The notes: a model not told the origin generated them from the letters alone. DNA of 64,000 nt from Bryobacterales bacterium (GCA_020851555.1 JADZCM010000035.1:62001-126000); one strand, 5' to 3'. Shown: positions 26,977 through 38,192, counted from the stretch's first letter. Made by a program: numbers and translations.

Positions 26977-28458
26977 GTGGTCTGGAAGAGGTTTATTCTG
27001 GCCGCCGCGCTCTCCGGCGGAGCAGCGTGCGCCGCGGTGATCCAGGGGCACGTGATCGAGAAGCAGACCGGCCGCCCGCTGGCCCGTGCCCGGGTGGCGC
27101 TGCTGCCCCTGCGCGCGGAGGGCCGCGGCCCGGCTCCCGTGTTCACCAATTCCGCCGGGTACTTCGCTTTCCCCAACGCACCGGCCGGGGCGGTGGTGCT
27201 GACCGCCGAGAGGCGCGGTTACGCCGCCGCCACCTACGGCCAGAAGCGCTGGAACGGCCCCGGAACGCCGATCGTGCTCGAGCGGGATGGGGTGTTCACG
27301 GCCGAACTGCGGCTCAGCCGGCTTGGGGCGCTCTCGGGCGCCGTCGTGGACGAAAACGGCGTCGGCGTGGAGGCGGTCCAGGTTTCGGCTTACAAGGACG
27401 GACGGCCGTTGCGGCTGGCCGGCCATGCCACCAGCGACGACCGCGGCGTGTTCCGTATCTCCGGACTTGAACCGGGCACATACCGCGTGCGCACCGGCGC
27501 CAAGCAATTGGCGGACGAGACGGGGCTGCTGCCGACGTTCTTCGGCGACTCGCCCGGGTCCGCCGGCTCGACGCCCGTGACGGTGAATCTCGATGACGAG
27601 GCCACGGGGTTGCTGATTCAGCCGGCTCCGGGCAAGCTGCTGCGCCTGAGCGGGCGCGTCAACGCCGCGGGAATCCCCACGGTCGCCCTCTATGCGGACT
27701 TGGGCCGATGGCTGGCCGCCGTGGACGGAGACGGCCGTTTCTCGTTCAATGAGCTTACGCCGGGCAACGTCGAGCTGATCGCGGAGTCCGCCGGCGGCGG
27801 GCGCGGACAGGTGGCCTACGCGAGGCTCCCGCTGGACTCCGACCAGGACAACATCGTGCTTGAACCAGCGCCCTGGCCGCAGGTTCAGTTTCGCTGCGAG
27901 GGCGCGGACGGCAAGCCGCTGCGCGAGAAGGACGTCATACTCAGGCTCGCGCGCACTTCCCCGGCGGAGGACCCGCGGACGGAGCAGGTCGAGTGCGGAG
28001 TTGCCTCGGCGGTGGGCGTCGGGACCTGGCAACTGTCGGTGGCGACGCCGGCCAGGTTTGCCTTGTCCGGCGTCAGGATCCAGCAGAGGCCCTCGGCTTC
28101 CAACGAAATATCCCTCCTGCCGGGCCAGACCGTGGAGATTTCCGCGGCGCTCTCCGGCAAGGGAGCGGCATTCAAAGGCCGGCTGCTCGGCGCCGGGGGA
28201 GCGCCGGCCACGGGCGCCATGGTCTTCCTCAGCCCTTTGGACCGCGACGTTGCGCGGATCTTCTTCGGCAAAGGGACGGCGCGCGCGGGCCTCAACGGCG
28301 AGTTCGTGATGGAGGGCCTGCCGCCGGGCCGGTACAAAGTGTCAGGCTCTTTTGACGCCCTCACGGCGGAGGAGATCGACTGGAGCGACCCCTCGCTGCT
28401 GACCGTCGACCTGGAGGAGGGCGCAAGCCTCGCCGCCGACGTGCGTCTGCCGTCCTGA
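26977..28458 (+). CDS. Secreted protein with carboxypeptidase-regulatory-like domains
   Basis: The 493-residue protein begins at GTG 26977 with a signal peptide (MVWKRFILAAALSGGAACAA), then a beta-sandwich domain of the carboxypeptidase regulatory-like type: IQGHVIEKQTGRPLARARVALLP, with FTNSAGYFAFPNAPAGAV. Two or three further weakly similar repeats follow: SGAVVDENGVGVEAVQVSAY, FRISGLEPGTYRVRTG and AFKGRLLGAGGAPATGAMVFL. Such modules occur alone or at the N-terminus of TonB receptors in Acidobacteriota and are taken to be adhesion or peptide-binding domains. No enzyme domain is seen. It abuts the convergent aldehyde dehydrogenase gene with no gap: both stops lie in the palindrome TGATCA (28456-28461). 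Confidence 0.82.
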   Translation: MVWKRFILAAALSGGAACAAVIQGHVIEKQTGRPLARARVALLPLRAEGRGPAPVFTNSAGYFAFPNAPAGAVVLTAERRGYAAATYGQKRWNGPGTPIVLERDGVFTAELRLSRLGALSGAVVDENGVGVEAVQVSAYKDGRPLRLAGHATSDDRGVFRISGLEPGTYRVRTGAKQLADETGLLPTFFGDSPGSAGSTPVTVNLDDEATGLLIQPAPGKLLRLSGRVNAAGIPTVALYADLGRWLAAVDGDGRFSFNELTPGNVELIAESAGGGRGQVAYARLPLDSDQDNIVLEPAPWPQVQFRCEGADGKPLREKDVILRLARTSPAEDPRTEQVECGVASAVGVGTWQLSVATPARFALSGVRIQQRPSASNEISLLPGQTVEISAALSGKGAAFKGRLLGAGGAPATGAMVFLSPLDRDVARIFFGKGTARAGLNGEFVMEGLPPGRYKVSGSFDALTAEEIDWSDPSLLTVDLEEGASLAADVRLPS

Positions 28459-29874
28459 TCAGCGCCAGGAAATCAGCTTGACCTCGGTCATCTCCTCGAC
28501 CGCGTATTTCGGGCCTTCGCGCCCCATGCCGCTCAGCTTCACGCCGCCGTAGGGCATCTGGTCCACACGGTAGGCGGGGACCTCGTTAATAAGGAATCCC
28601 CCCACGTGGACGCGGCGCGCCGCCCAGAATGCCTTCTCGATGTCGCGCGTGTAGATGCTGGCCTGCAAGCCGTACTGGGAGGCGTTCACCATCGCCACCG
28701 CCTCCTCCAGTCCGTTCACCGGGTTGACCGCAACCACGGGGCCGAATGCCTCCTGGCAGGAGATCTTGACATCCGGCGGCGCCTGCGCCAGGACCGCCGG
28801 TTCGATCGTAGCCCGGCTGCGCGCGCCTCCGGCCACCAGGCCGGCGCCGGCGCGGACGGCCTCCCCGATCCACGCTTCGACACGTTCGGCCTCGCCGGTG
28901 GTGATCAAGGAACTGATGTCCGTGGCCGGATCGTGCGGATGGCCGATCTTCAGTTTGCGCGCGCCTTCGGCCATGCGCTCCACAAACTCCCCGTACACCT
29001 TCTGGTGAGCGAAGATCCGCTGGACCGAGATGCAGACCTGCCCGGAGTTGGCGAAGCTGCCGGCCACGGCGCGCGGGACGGCGGCATCCAGGTCCGCGTC
29101 GTCCTCGACGATCACCGCCGAGTTGGAGCCAAGCTCCAGCGTCACGCGCTTCATGCCCGCCAGGCTCCGTATCCGCAGGCCGACCGCGGGACTGCCGGTG
29201 AAGGTGATCATCGCGACCTTGGGATGGCTCACCAGCAGGTCGCCGATGGCGCCGCCCGGACCGGGGATCACGTTCAACGCGCCTGGGGGCAGGCCGCATT
29301 CTTCGAAAACGCCGGCCATCATCAGGGCCGTGACCGGAGTGGCCGAGGCGGGCTTGTGAACCACGGCGTTCCCCGCGGCGATCGCGGGGCCGATCTTGTG
29401 CATGGCCAGGTTGAGCGGAAAGTTGAAGGGCGTAATCGCGGCAATGACGCCGACCGGCTCCCGCAACGTCATCGCCCAGCGCCCCTTGCCGGCCGGCGAG
29501 GCGTCCATGGGAACCACTTCGCCGCACAGGCGGTGGGCCTCCTCCGAGGAGAACAGAAGCGTCAGCGCCGCGCGGTCCACCTCTGCGCGGGCTTCGCGTA
29601 TGGGCTTGCCGCTCTCGGAACTCAGGGCCAGCGCCAGCGCCTCGCTCCGCTCCAGAACCTTGTCGTGAGCCTTGCGGAGCAGGAAGGCGCGTTCGGCGAG
29701 CGTGAGCTCCCGCATGGCCGCCGCAGCCGCCGCGGCTGCCTCGACGGCGGCGTCCACCTGTTCCGGTCCGGCTTCATGGACGGCCGCCACCTCGGCGCCG
29801 TCGTACGGGAGCTGAACCTTGCGCGGCGGCCCGGTGACGACCGGACGGCCGCCAATCCACATCGGGTACTCCAT
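28459..29874 (-). CDS. NAD(P)-dependent aldehyde dehydrogenase
   Basis: The 471-residue enzyme oxidises an aldehyde to the acid or acyl derivative. I start at ATG 29874 (MEYPMWIGG) because GGAGG lies six bases upstream; the longer frame to 29925 has no such support. Family features: TPFNFPLNLAMHKIGPAIAAGNAVVHKP (cofactor binding), FTGSPAVG, the Glu in LELGSNSAVIV, and the nucleophile Cys in NSGQVCISVQRIF. The EAFGPVVAVNPV and MPYGGVKLSGMGREG regions are near the end. It looks like the lactaldehyde/glyceraldehyde-3-phosphate dehydrogenase (GapN-like) branch; the substrate is unproven. Confidence 0.94.
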   Translation of the reverse strand: MEYPMWIGGRPVVTGPPRKVQLPYDGAEVAAVHEAGPEQVDAAVEAAAAAAAAMRELTLAERAFLLRKAHDKVLERSEALALALSSESGKPIREARAEVDRAALTLLFSSEEAHRLCGEVVPMDASPAGKGRWAMTLREPVGVIAAITPFNFPLNLAMHKIGPAIAAGNAVVHKPASATPVTALMMAGVFEECGLPPGALNVIPGPGGAIGDLLVSHPKVAMITFTGSPAVGLRIRSLAGMKRVTLELGSNSAVIVEDDADLDAAVPRAVAGSFANSGQVCISVQRIFAHQKVYGEFVERMAEGARKLKIGHPHDPATDISSLITTGEAERVEAWIGEAVRAGAGLVAGGARSRATIEPAVLAQAPPDVKISCQEAFGPVVAVNPVNGLEEAVAMVNASQYGLQASIYTRDIEKAFWAARRVHVGGFLINEVPAYRVDQMPYGGVKLSGMGREGPKYAVEEMTEVKLISWR

Positions 29875-30034
29875 GCAACCTCCGTTTCCTATCCCCAGTG
29901 TGGCGTCTCCGGACAGAGTTGACAAACCCGCCGGCCAGAGACCCCTCGCTCCGACGCCCGGGGGGCCGGCGCTGGGTCATTCGTGGAGCCTCGCGCGTCC
30001 GCGGGGGCGCAATCCCGGATCTGGCAGCGGACCG

Positions 30035-30982
30035 CTACCGGCGAGGATCAGAAACTGCGCCGCCCGCATCCACCACGGCCGCCACCTTGAACCGGGACTC
30101 CCCGGGAGGCCCGAAGCGCAGGTCGCTCAGTTCCACGTTCACCGCGCCTTCCATATCCGCTGCCGGCGTGACTCTCCACACCGGCCAACGGGCGAACTCA
30201 AGGAACGAGCGGAACGGCTCCACCCGCGGCGTATTCTCGGGCTTGTAGTAGATCCGCCCGCCGGACGGATCGAACTCCTCCAGCAGGTTCAGTTCCGGGC
30301 GCCTCTCCAGGAAGCCGCGGCCCTCGACCAGCCCCACCCAGCGGAACGGGTTCGCCGGCAACGGCATGGCCGCCACCCTCAAAGGGATCTCTCCCTGGTA
30401 CATTCTGGCGTCGAGCACCGCCACCGCCCGCTCATGCAACAGGTACTTCCCCGTCCCATAGAGAGCCGCCAGGCACAGCGCGGCGACGGCCATCCCGCTG
30501 CCCGGCCCTGTCTGAGCACCCATCTCCCGGCTGACGAAGTGCAGCAGCCAGGGCACGGCGACACCCAGAGCCAGCAACAGCCAGATCCAAACGTCGAAGA
30601 ACGCCAGGAAGTCGAAGCTGATCCAACGGCTTGAAAACGGCCAGAGCAGCCGGACCCCATAGGCGTTCGCCAGGTCCAACAGCGGGTTGCTGGCGACGCC
30701 GATCAGCGCGGCCGGAAAAGCCCTCCCCCAGTGGAAACGCTTGCGCCGTACGGCCCACACCAACCCCGTCACCAGCAGCGCCAGCAACGGCATTGCCACG
30801 AGGGAGTGTGTCGGGCCGCGGTGATACTGGAGGAAAGCAGCCTGGCCGCCCAGGCCGCTGATCACGTCCAGATCGGGCGCATTCGCCCCCAGCACCAGCA
30901 ACCAGGTGGCCTGCGGCGCCATGCGCTTCAGGCCGGCCCGGCTGAGCACAACGCCCGTCAGAGTGTGAGTGAGGGGGTCCAC
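30035..30982 (-). CDS. YdjM-type membrane-bound metal-dependent hydrolase
   Basis: The 315-residue protein of the DUF457/YdjM family starts MDPLTHTLTG and continues with DLDVISGL and HRGPTHSLV, whose His and Asp residues are the expected metal ligands. About four to five TM segments follow, with WPFSSRWISFDFLAFFDVW, and then a soluble C-terminal domain. YdjM-like proteins are annotated as membrane-bound hydrolases, but their substrates are poorly defined. The start is GTG and overlaps the lipid kinase stop by one base (TAGTG), so the two genes are coupled. The 160 bases downstream, to the aldehyde dehydrogenase gene, show no gene. Confidence 0.88.
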   Translation of the reverse strand: MDPLTHTLTGVVLSRAGLKRMAPQATWLLVLGANAPDLDVISGLGGQAAFLQYHRGPTHSLVAMPLLALLVTGLVWAVRRKRFHWGRAFPAALIGVASNPLLDLANAYGVRLLWPFSSRWISFDFLAFFDVWIWLLLALGVAVPWLLHFVSREMGAQTGPGSGMAVAALCLAALYGTGKYLLHERAVAVLDARMYQGEIPLRVAAMPLPANPFRWVGLVEGRGFLERRPELNLLEEFDPSGGRIYYKPENTPRVEPFRSFLEFARWPVWRVTPAADMEGAVNVELSDLRFGPPGESRFKVAAVVDAGGAVSDPRR

Positions 30983-31875
30983 TAGAGAAGCGCCGGCGGC
31001 ATCAGCAGCGTCATCGCGTGACGGACAATTTCCACCCTGGCGGGCAACGCACCAACCAGTTCGCCGTCCACTTCGACGTGAACCGGGACCTCGTCAAGGG
31101 GGAGGAATTCCGCCGACGCGCCTTGCAGGAAGGTGACGCCCTCCACCCTTTCCAGCGTCCCGGAGAGCACGGCCCCCAGGTAGCCGAGGTAGCGCAAGGC
31201 GCTGCGTCCCTCGAACAGGGCGAAGGCGAAGTCGTCGCGCAGCAGGTCCGCCTCCCGCGTGATGATGAAGCTGCCGCCGTAGTTGCGGACACGGCTGGCG
31301 AGCGCGAAACCGGCCCGGCGCGTGACCTTTCCCACGCGCACCTCGAACTCGCGCACTTCCTGTATGACGTGCGCCAGGCCGGCAAGCCAGAAAGACAGCT
31401 TCCCCTGGACCTTCTTCACCTCCGGGTCCACCGCGGCGACGATGGTCGCGTCCAGCCCTACCCCCGCCACCATGAGGAAGTACCTCTGCACCGCGCCGCC
31501 CTCCACCGTCAGCCGCCCCACGCTGATACGCCGCGGGATCCAGTCCTTCACCTGCCGCGCCACTGCCGGCAGCGGTCCCGCCAGCCCCAGTTCGTTGGCC
31601 AGTATGTTGGCGGTGCCGGCGGGCAGCACGCCCAGTGGTACGGATCCGTGGACCAGGCCGTTGGCGGCCTCGTTGACGGTCCCGTCGCCTCCGGCCACCA
31701 GAACCAGGTCCGCTCCCCGGCGCACGCAGAGCCGCGCGATTTCGCCGGCGGAGCCGGGCCCGGAGGTGGCCAAGGATGTCACGCTGTGGCCGTCCTCGCG
31801 CAGCGCGCCGGCAGCCGCATGGACCGCCCCGGTTCCCATCCGGTCTAAACCCCGGGATGCGGGGTTGTACACCAA
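30982..31875 (-). CDS. YegS/diacylglycerol-kinase-type lipid kinase
   Basis: The 297-residue protein has the catalytic domain of lipid kinases: VYNPASRG at the start, LVLVAGGDGTVNEAANGL (GGDGT nucleotide loop), LGVLPAGTANILANELG and the second-domain GVGLDATIVAAVDPEVKKVQGKLSFW. It phosphorylates diacylglycerol or a related lipid. Start: TTG 31875 is followed directly by GTG, and translation from either would keep the phosphate-binding VYNPAS. The upstream in-frame residues (YRNAFL) look family-like, so the true start could be slightly further up at a non-standard codon. It is divergent from ligA across a TATAAT element. Confidence 0.9.
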   Translation of the reverse strand: MVYNPASRGLDRMGTGAVHAAAGALREDGHSVTSLATSGPGSAGEIARLCVRRGADLVLVAGGDGTVNEAANGLVHGSVPLGVLPAGTANILANELGLAGPLPAVARQVKDWIPRRISVGRLTVEGGAVQRYFLMVAGVGLDATIVAAVDPEVKKVQGKLSFWLAGLAHVIQEVREFEVRVGKVTRRAGFALASRVRNYGGSFIITREADLLRDDFAFALFEGRSALRYLGYLGAVLSGTLERVEGVTFLQGASAEFLPLDEVPVHVEVDGELVGALPARVEIVRHAMTLLMPPALL

Positions 31876-31905
31876 GAAAGCGTTACGGTACGTAGCAATA
31901 GCCCG

Positions 31906-31913
31906 ATTATAAT
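31906..31913. promoter_or_regulatory. ATTATAAT: shared -10 element for ligA and the lipid kinase
   Basis: The octamer reads TATAAT on the plus strand (31908-31913) and TATAAT on the minus strand (31911-31906). Plus-strand transcription would start about seven bases on, at roughly 31920-31922, so the ligA mRNA would have almost no leader; no Shine-Dalgarno sequence is visible before its ATG. -35 boxes are weak on both sides. Confidence 0.5.
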
Positions 31914-31915
31914 AG

Positions 31916-33928
<2,013 letters not shown>

Positions 33929-33979
33929 CCGTCTCGTGGTATGTTCTCCAGTGCCCACTTTTGCGTTTCGGGCCTGAGG

Positions 33980-33985
33980 TATAAT
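33980..33985 (+). promoter_or_regulatory. Candidate -10 box for the Oar-like receptor gene
   Basis: A perfect TATAAT stands out in GC-rich DNA 76 bases before the GTG start at 34061; the best-placed -35 (ACTTTT, 33957-33962) is poor. The predicted leader is about 70 bases. Confidence 0.45.
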
Positions 33986-34060
33986 GAAGCATCCCTTTGT
34001 TTCAGCGGCTTGTGTGAATTGGATTTCCCAGTTTCGTGGAAGAGAAAAGTGAGGAGCACA

Positions 34061-37000
34061 GTGAAAGCCAGAATGCGGCTGTCAAGTTTTGCGGTCCTGC
34101 TGGCGGCTTTGTTGGCCGTCGCCGCCATTTGTTTTGGCCAGGCGGCAAGCGGGATCATCTCGGGGGTTGTCAAGGATCCTTCCGGCGCGCCGGTGCCTGG
34201 AGCGGTCGTGACGGTTCGCAACGCGGCGACTCAGGCGGCGGCCAATACGGAGACTAATCCCGAGGGCTATTACCGGATCGCCAACCTGCCTCCAGGCGAG
34301 TACCTGGTCGAAGCGGAAGCCAAGAATTTCCGCAAGACCATCATGTCACCCCAGCGGTTGAACGTCGGCAGCGTCCTGCGCATCGACGTTGCGCTGGAAA
34401 TCGGAGCCATCACCGAGACGGTCACGGTGGAGGCTGAGGCGACACGGGTGAACACCGAAGACGCCCAGCTCGGAAAGGTAGTCCAGGATCCCCAGGGACT
34501 GCCGATTCTTTCGGGTGCGGGCGGCCGCAACCCGCTGGCCCTGGCAGGGACGATGCCGGGTGTGGTTTTCGCCGGCCAGGTGGCTGACTTCTCGGTGAAC
34601 GGACAGCGCGCCCAGGCCAACAACTACATGCTCGACGGCACGGACTCCAATGACCTGGCGATCAATATCCCGGATTCGGTGAACAGGATCTCCCCGAACG
34701 CAATCTCGGAGTTTCGCATCGTTACGGGGGCCATGCAGGCCGAGTACGGACGGAACTCCGGGTCGGTCATCCTGATTGAAACACGCTCCGGCGGCAACGA
34801 CTTTCACGGCGGGCTTTGGGAAACCTTCCGCAACACGAAACTCAACGCGGTGCCCTATTTCTCAAAGACAACTCCAGGACCCGTGAATACCTTCACGAAC
34901 GGACTGCCGCGCAAGCCGCAGTGGAACAGCAATGACTTCGACGCCCACCTCGGCGGACGGATCCTTCGTGACAAGAGCTTCTTCTTCCTCTCGTACCTCG
35001 GGTACCGGCGGCGGCAGGGCGTGTCGTTGTCCGCCACCGTGCCGAACGATGCACAGCGGGCGGCTATCATGGCGTCCGGGACGGAGGCCGCCAAAAAGCT
35101 CCTGCAACTCATTCCGCAGGCCTCGACGGGCAATACGCTTTTCGCCGTGCCATCCAACGCCCGCGACACGGACCAGGGCCTGGCGAAGTGGAACCACTCG
35201 CTCTCCCAAAAGAACCAGCTCGCCTTCACCTACGTGATCGATTACATGTGGCTCGACAACGTGCCGGACGCCTTCGGAGGCACCACTATTCCCGGATTCG
35301 GCGCAACCGGAAAGAACAAATTCCAGAACGCGATTTTGCGCGACACGCACACCTTCACGCCCACCCTGCTCAATGAGTTCCGGGCGTCCTTCCACCGCCG
35401 CGGTTCCGACAGCGTGATCCCCCTGAACCGCACCAAGCTCAGCAGCCTGGGCCTCGGGAAGATCATTCCGGATAACCCGGACGCAGAAGGCCCGCCGTGG
35501 GTGATCATCAGCGGGTTCACGTCATACGGCAACACGATTCAGGGACCCCAGGCCCGGTTCGACAATACGTTCCAGTACATCGACAACGTGAGCTGGACCA
35601 GAGGGCGCCACAACTTGAAGTTCGGCGGGGAATTCCGCACCTATGCCCAGAACCAGCGGTTCACCTTCATCAACAACGGGTACATCTACATTGACGGAGG
35701 TGTAACGGCGGAAGGCATTGTGCCGCAGATACCGGGAATCTCGGCCGCGCTGAACGATTTCGCCAACGGCTACGCAACCTTCTTCGTACAGAACTCCAAG
35801 GGGTTGCAGGGATACCGGACGCGCGCCGTCAATTTGTTCTGGCAGGACAACTGGAAAGTGCGCCGGACTTTCTCCCTGAACTACGGCCTCCGCTGGGAGT
35901 TCAATACGCCGATCACGGAGTTGAACGATCAGGCCGCAACCCTGCGCGTGGGGCAGAAATCCACTGTCTTCCCGGACGCCCCAACCGGCCTGGTCTACCC
36001 TGGCGACTCCGGAATCACCCGCTCGACCTACAAGCGGGACCTGAACAACTTCGCGCCTCGCGTTGGTTTCGCCTGGGATGTTCTGGGGACTGGTAGAATG
36101 AGTGTGCGGGGCGGCTACGGGATCTTCTATGACATCCCGATCACGGAGTTGACGCTCCAGTTCCTGGGCGTGCCTCCGTACGGGATACAGCCGATCACGT
36201 ACTACACCGAATACGCCGACCCTTGGGCGAGTTCCCTGGTGAACCCCATTCCACAGCCGTTCCCGTTCAATCCGCCCAAGCGCGGGGGCTCCTTCGATTT
36301 CACTAACGTGGCCCCGCTGGGCCTCACGATCATGGACCCCAACTTCGCAACCCCCTACAGCGGGCAGTGGAACCTCCAGGTGCAATATCAGCTTGGGAGC
36401 AACTGGCTCTTGGATGTGGGTTATGTGGGCAGCAGCGGCGTGAAACTGCTGAACCGGCGGAACATCAACCCTGCCGTTCCCGGTCCGGGCGCCACTACGG
36501 GCAACACGGAAGAACGCCGGGTCCTCAATAAGAATCACCCGGAGGCGGCGAAATACGGCGGGACGCCCTTCTCCGGAATTACCGACCAGCTCACTGACGC
36601 CAATTCCAACTACCACAGCTTGCAGGTCGGCGTTACCAAGCGGTTCAGAGGCGGGTTCTCGATGGACCACGCCTACACCTGGAGTCACGCCATCGACAAC
36701 GGCTCGGGACTCCGGGTAACCGCGCGTATCGACAACTCGCGGCTGGACCGGGGCAATGCCGAGTTCGACGTCCGCCACCGCTACGTGATGTCGTACAACT
36801 ACGAACTTCCCTGGCTCAAGGACAGGAAGGGCCCGCTCGGATTCGCATTGGGCGGGTGGGGCGTCTCGGGCGTTACGACGTTCCAAACGGGTGTTGCGAT
36901 CAACATCAGCGAGTCTCAGGACCGCGCGCTGAACGACGGTGGCGGGCAGCGGCCCGACTACATAGGCGGAACGGTTACGTTCTATGACCCCCGGCGGGTG

Positions 37001-37369
37001 GATGCAGTAGCCGGCAAGCCGAACTCCTGGTTCGACGGCACGGGCGGCGGGACGGGCGGCGCCGTCACGAGTCCGTTCTTCCGCCGGGTGGGTACCGCCG
37101 CAAGCTGGGCGGCGGGCGCGGGGCGCTACGGCACGCTGGGCCGCAACGTCTTCCACGGCCCTGGCATCAACAACTTTGACCTCAATATCGCCAAGGGGTT
37201 CCGGTTCGCCGAAGCGCACCAGGTGATGTTCCGGGCGGAGTTTTTCAACCTGTTCAATCACACGCAGTTCGGCAGCCCGGGGGTGGACATCGCCTCGGTG
37301 AACTTCGGGCGGGTACTCAGCACGAGGGCTCCCAGAATCATCCAGTTTTCGCTGAAGTACTCGTTCTGA
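34061..37369 (+). CDS. Oar-like TonB-dependent receptor with carboxypeptidase-like N-terminus
   Basis: From GTG 34061 (GGAG at 34052-34055) the product is 1102 aa. It has a signal peptide (LSSFAVLLAALLAVAAICFGQA) and then a carboxypeptidase regulatory-like domain (SGIISGVVKDPSGAPVPGAVV, GYYRIANLPPGEYLVEAEA). A plug domain (FSVNGQRAQANNYMLDGTDS, NAISEFRIVTGAMQAEYGRN) and a large beta-barrel rich in aromatic residues follow, ending in the outer-membrane C-terminal pattern IIQFSLKYSF. These Oar/SusC-like receptors are expanded in Acidobacteriota and probably take up large ligands such as glycans; the ligand is unknown. The frame continues upstream to 33941 without support. A strong terminator follows at 37396. 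Confidence 0.93.
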   Translation: MKARMRLSSFAVLLAALLAVAAICFGQAASGIISGVVKDPSGAPVPGAVVTVRNAATQAAANTETNPEGYYRIANLPPGEYLVEAEAKNFRKTIMSPQRLNVGSVLRIDVALEIGAITETVTVEAEATRVNTEDAQLGKVVQDPQGLPILSGAGGRNPLALAGTMPGVVFAGQVADFSVNGQRAQANNYMLDGTDSNDLAINIPDSVNRISPNAISEFRIVTGAMQAEYGRNSGSVILIETRSGGNDFHGGLWETFRNTKLNAVPYFSKTTPGPVNTFTNGLPRKPQWNSNDFDAHLGGRILRDKSFFFLSYLGYRRRQGVSLSATVPNDAQRAAIMASGTEAAKKLLQLIPQASTGNTLFAVPSNARDTDQGLAKWNHSLSQKNQLAFTYVIDYMWLDNVPDAFGGTTIPGFGATGKNKFQNAILRDTHTFTPTLLNEFRASFHRRGSDSVIPLNRTKLSSLGLGKIIPDNPDAEGPPWVIISGFTSYGNTIQGPQARFDNTFQYIDNVSWTRGRHNLKFGGEFRTYAQNQRFTFINNGYIYIDGGVTAEGIVPQIPGISAALNDFANGYATFFVQNSKGLQGYRTRAVNLFWQDNWKVRRTFSLNYGLRWEFNTPITELNDQAATLRVGQKSTVFPDAPTGLVYPGDSGITRSTYKRDLNNFAPRVGFAWDVLGTGRMSVRGGYGIFYDIPITELTLQFLGVPPYGIQPITYYTEYADPWASSLVNPIPQPFPFNPPKRGGSFDFTNVAPLGLTIMDPNFATPYSGQWNLQVQYQLGSNWLLDVGYVGSSGVKLLNRRNINPAVPGPGATTGNTEERRVLNKNHPEAAKYGGTPFSGITDQLTDANSNYHSLQVGVTKRFRGGFSMDHAYTWSHAIDNGSGLRVTARIDNSRLDRGNAEFDVRHRYVMSYNYELPWLKDRKGPLGFALGGWGVSGVTTFQTGVAINISESQDRALNDGGGQRPDYIGGTVTFYDPRRVDAVAGKPNSWFDGTGGGTGGAVTSPFFRRVGTAASWAAGAGRYGTLGRNVFHGPGINNFDLNIAKGFRFAEAHQVMFRAEFFNLFNHTQFGSPGVDIASVNFGRVLSTRAPRIIQFSLKYSF

Positions 37370-37395
37370 AGCCCGTAGGGTCATTTTCGAGGCTG

Positions 37396-37430
37396 ACGCC
37401 GCCGGCTGTGGGCCGGCGGCGTTTCTTTTT
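37396..37430 (+). terminator. Rho-independent terminator of the Oar-like gene
   Basis: GCCGCCGGC (37398-37406) and GCCGGCGGC (37412-37420) form a perfect 9-bp GC stem with a TGTGG loop. It is followed at once by the T-rich tract TTTCTTTTT (37422-37430). This is the clearest intrinsic terminator in the window and lies 27 bases after the stop. Confidence 0.9.
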
Positions 37431-37439
37431 CGGGGGGGA

Positions 37440-38018
37440 CTGCTGAAGGCCATCTTCCAGACCCTGGCCACCTGGGGCCTCCCGGGGCTCTTCCTTGTCG
37501 CCCTCCTGGACTCGGCGGGTGTGCCGCTGCCGGCCGGCGTGGACGCCCTGTTGATCGCGGTTTCGGCCGCACGCCCTTCGCTGGCGTGGGTGGCGGTCAT
37601 CCTGGGGACCACCGGTTCCGCCCTCGGGTGCCTGTTTCTGTTCTGGGTGGCCCGCAAGGGCGGACGGCGTTACCTGGATGAGCGCACCCAAACCGGCAAG
37701 GCCCGGCGGCTGAGGGAGTGGTTCCAGCAGTACGGCCTGGTCACGGTCTTTGTCTCCGTTCTATCCCCCATCCCGCTTCCAACCAAGGTTTTTGTCCTTT
37801 CGGCCGGGGCGCTGGGCGTGCGCCCGCTGCCGTTCGTGCTGGCGGTTGTGGCCGGGCGCATTCCGCGGTACATCGGTCTGGCCTACCTGGGTTCGCAACT
37901 GGGGACGCACTCGGCGGCGTGGCTGAAGGACCACGCCTGGCAGTTGGGGGGAATCCTGCTGCTCCTTGCCGCCGCTTTGTTGATACTGATGCGGCAGGCG
38001 GCACGGCCGAAAGCCTGA
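37440..38018 (+). CDS. VTT-domain (DedA/YqaA-like) membrane protein, probable CTG start
   Basis: The protein carries the SNARE-associated/VTT fold. The typical opening TWGLPGLFLVALLDSAGVPLPAGVDALLIAV is in frame from 37440, and later GVRPLPFVLAVVAGRIPRYIGLAYLG holds the conserved Gly/Arg helix. It has about four TM segments and is roughly 192 aa. The first ATG/GTG/TTG in frame is the GTG at 37521, which would delete the first conserved helix. Two CTG codons (37440, 37443) just after GGGGGGG are the only plausible initiators downstream of the terminator. DedA-type proteins act as lipid scramblases or flippases for undecaprenyl phosphate and other lipids; the role here is inferred. Confidence 0.75.
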   Translation: MLKAIFQTLATWGLPGLFLVALLDSAGVPLPAGVDALLIAVSAARPSLAWVAVILGTTGSALGCLFLFWVARKGGRRYLDERTQTGKARRLREWFQQYGLVTVFVSVLSPIPLPTKVFVLSAGALGVRPLPFVLAVVAGRIPRYIGLAYLGSQLGTHSAAWLKDHAWQLGGILLLLAAALLILMRQAARPKA

Positions 38019-38040
38019 GCCGGCTCCGGCATTCCCGGCC

Positions 38041-38192
38041 GTTACACGGCTTTTGGGGGGCAGGCTCTCAGCCTGCGCGGGGCTCTCAGCCCCGCCGAGG
38101 CTCTCTGGAGGCGGCCTGTGAGGCCGCCGCAGGCCAGGGGCCTGCCCCACAGGGAAACCGCGAGCAGGGCGCAGCAACTCCAGCCGCCGGCC
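38041..38192 (+). repeat. Hairpin repeat, copy 1 (152 bp, complete)
   Basis: The unit contains four perfect hairpins, each with a three-base loop: 38060-38076 (7-bp stem, CTC), 38077-38095 (8 bp, CTC), 38110-38128 (8 bp, GTG) and 38129-38145 (7 bp, AGG). The unit starts GTTACACGG and ends CAGCCGCCGGCC. It lies 22 bases after the stop of the VTT gene. No conserved coding frame is apparent; the open frames across it follow from its composition. Confidence 0.9.

Noticed and set aside
35522..37657. Long minus-strand frame opposite the Oar-like receptor
   Set aside because: Low-complexity shadow; it crosses the terminator at 37396-37430 and the start of the VTT gene.
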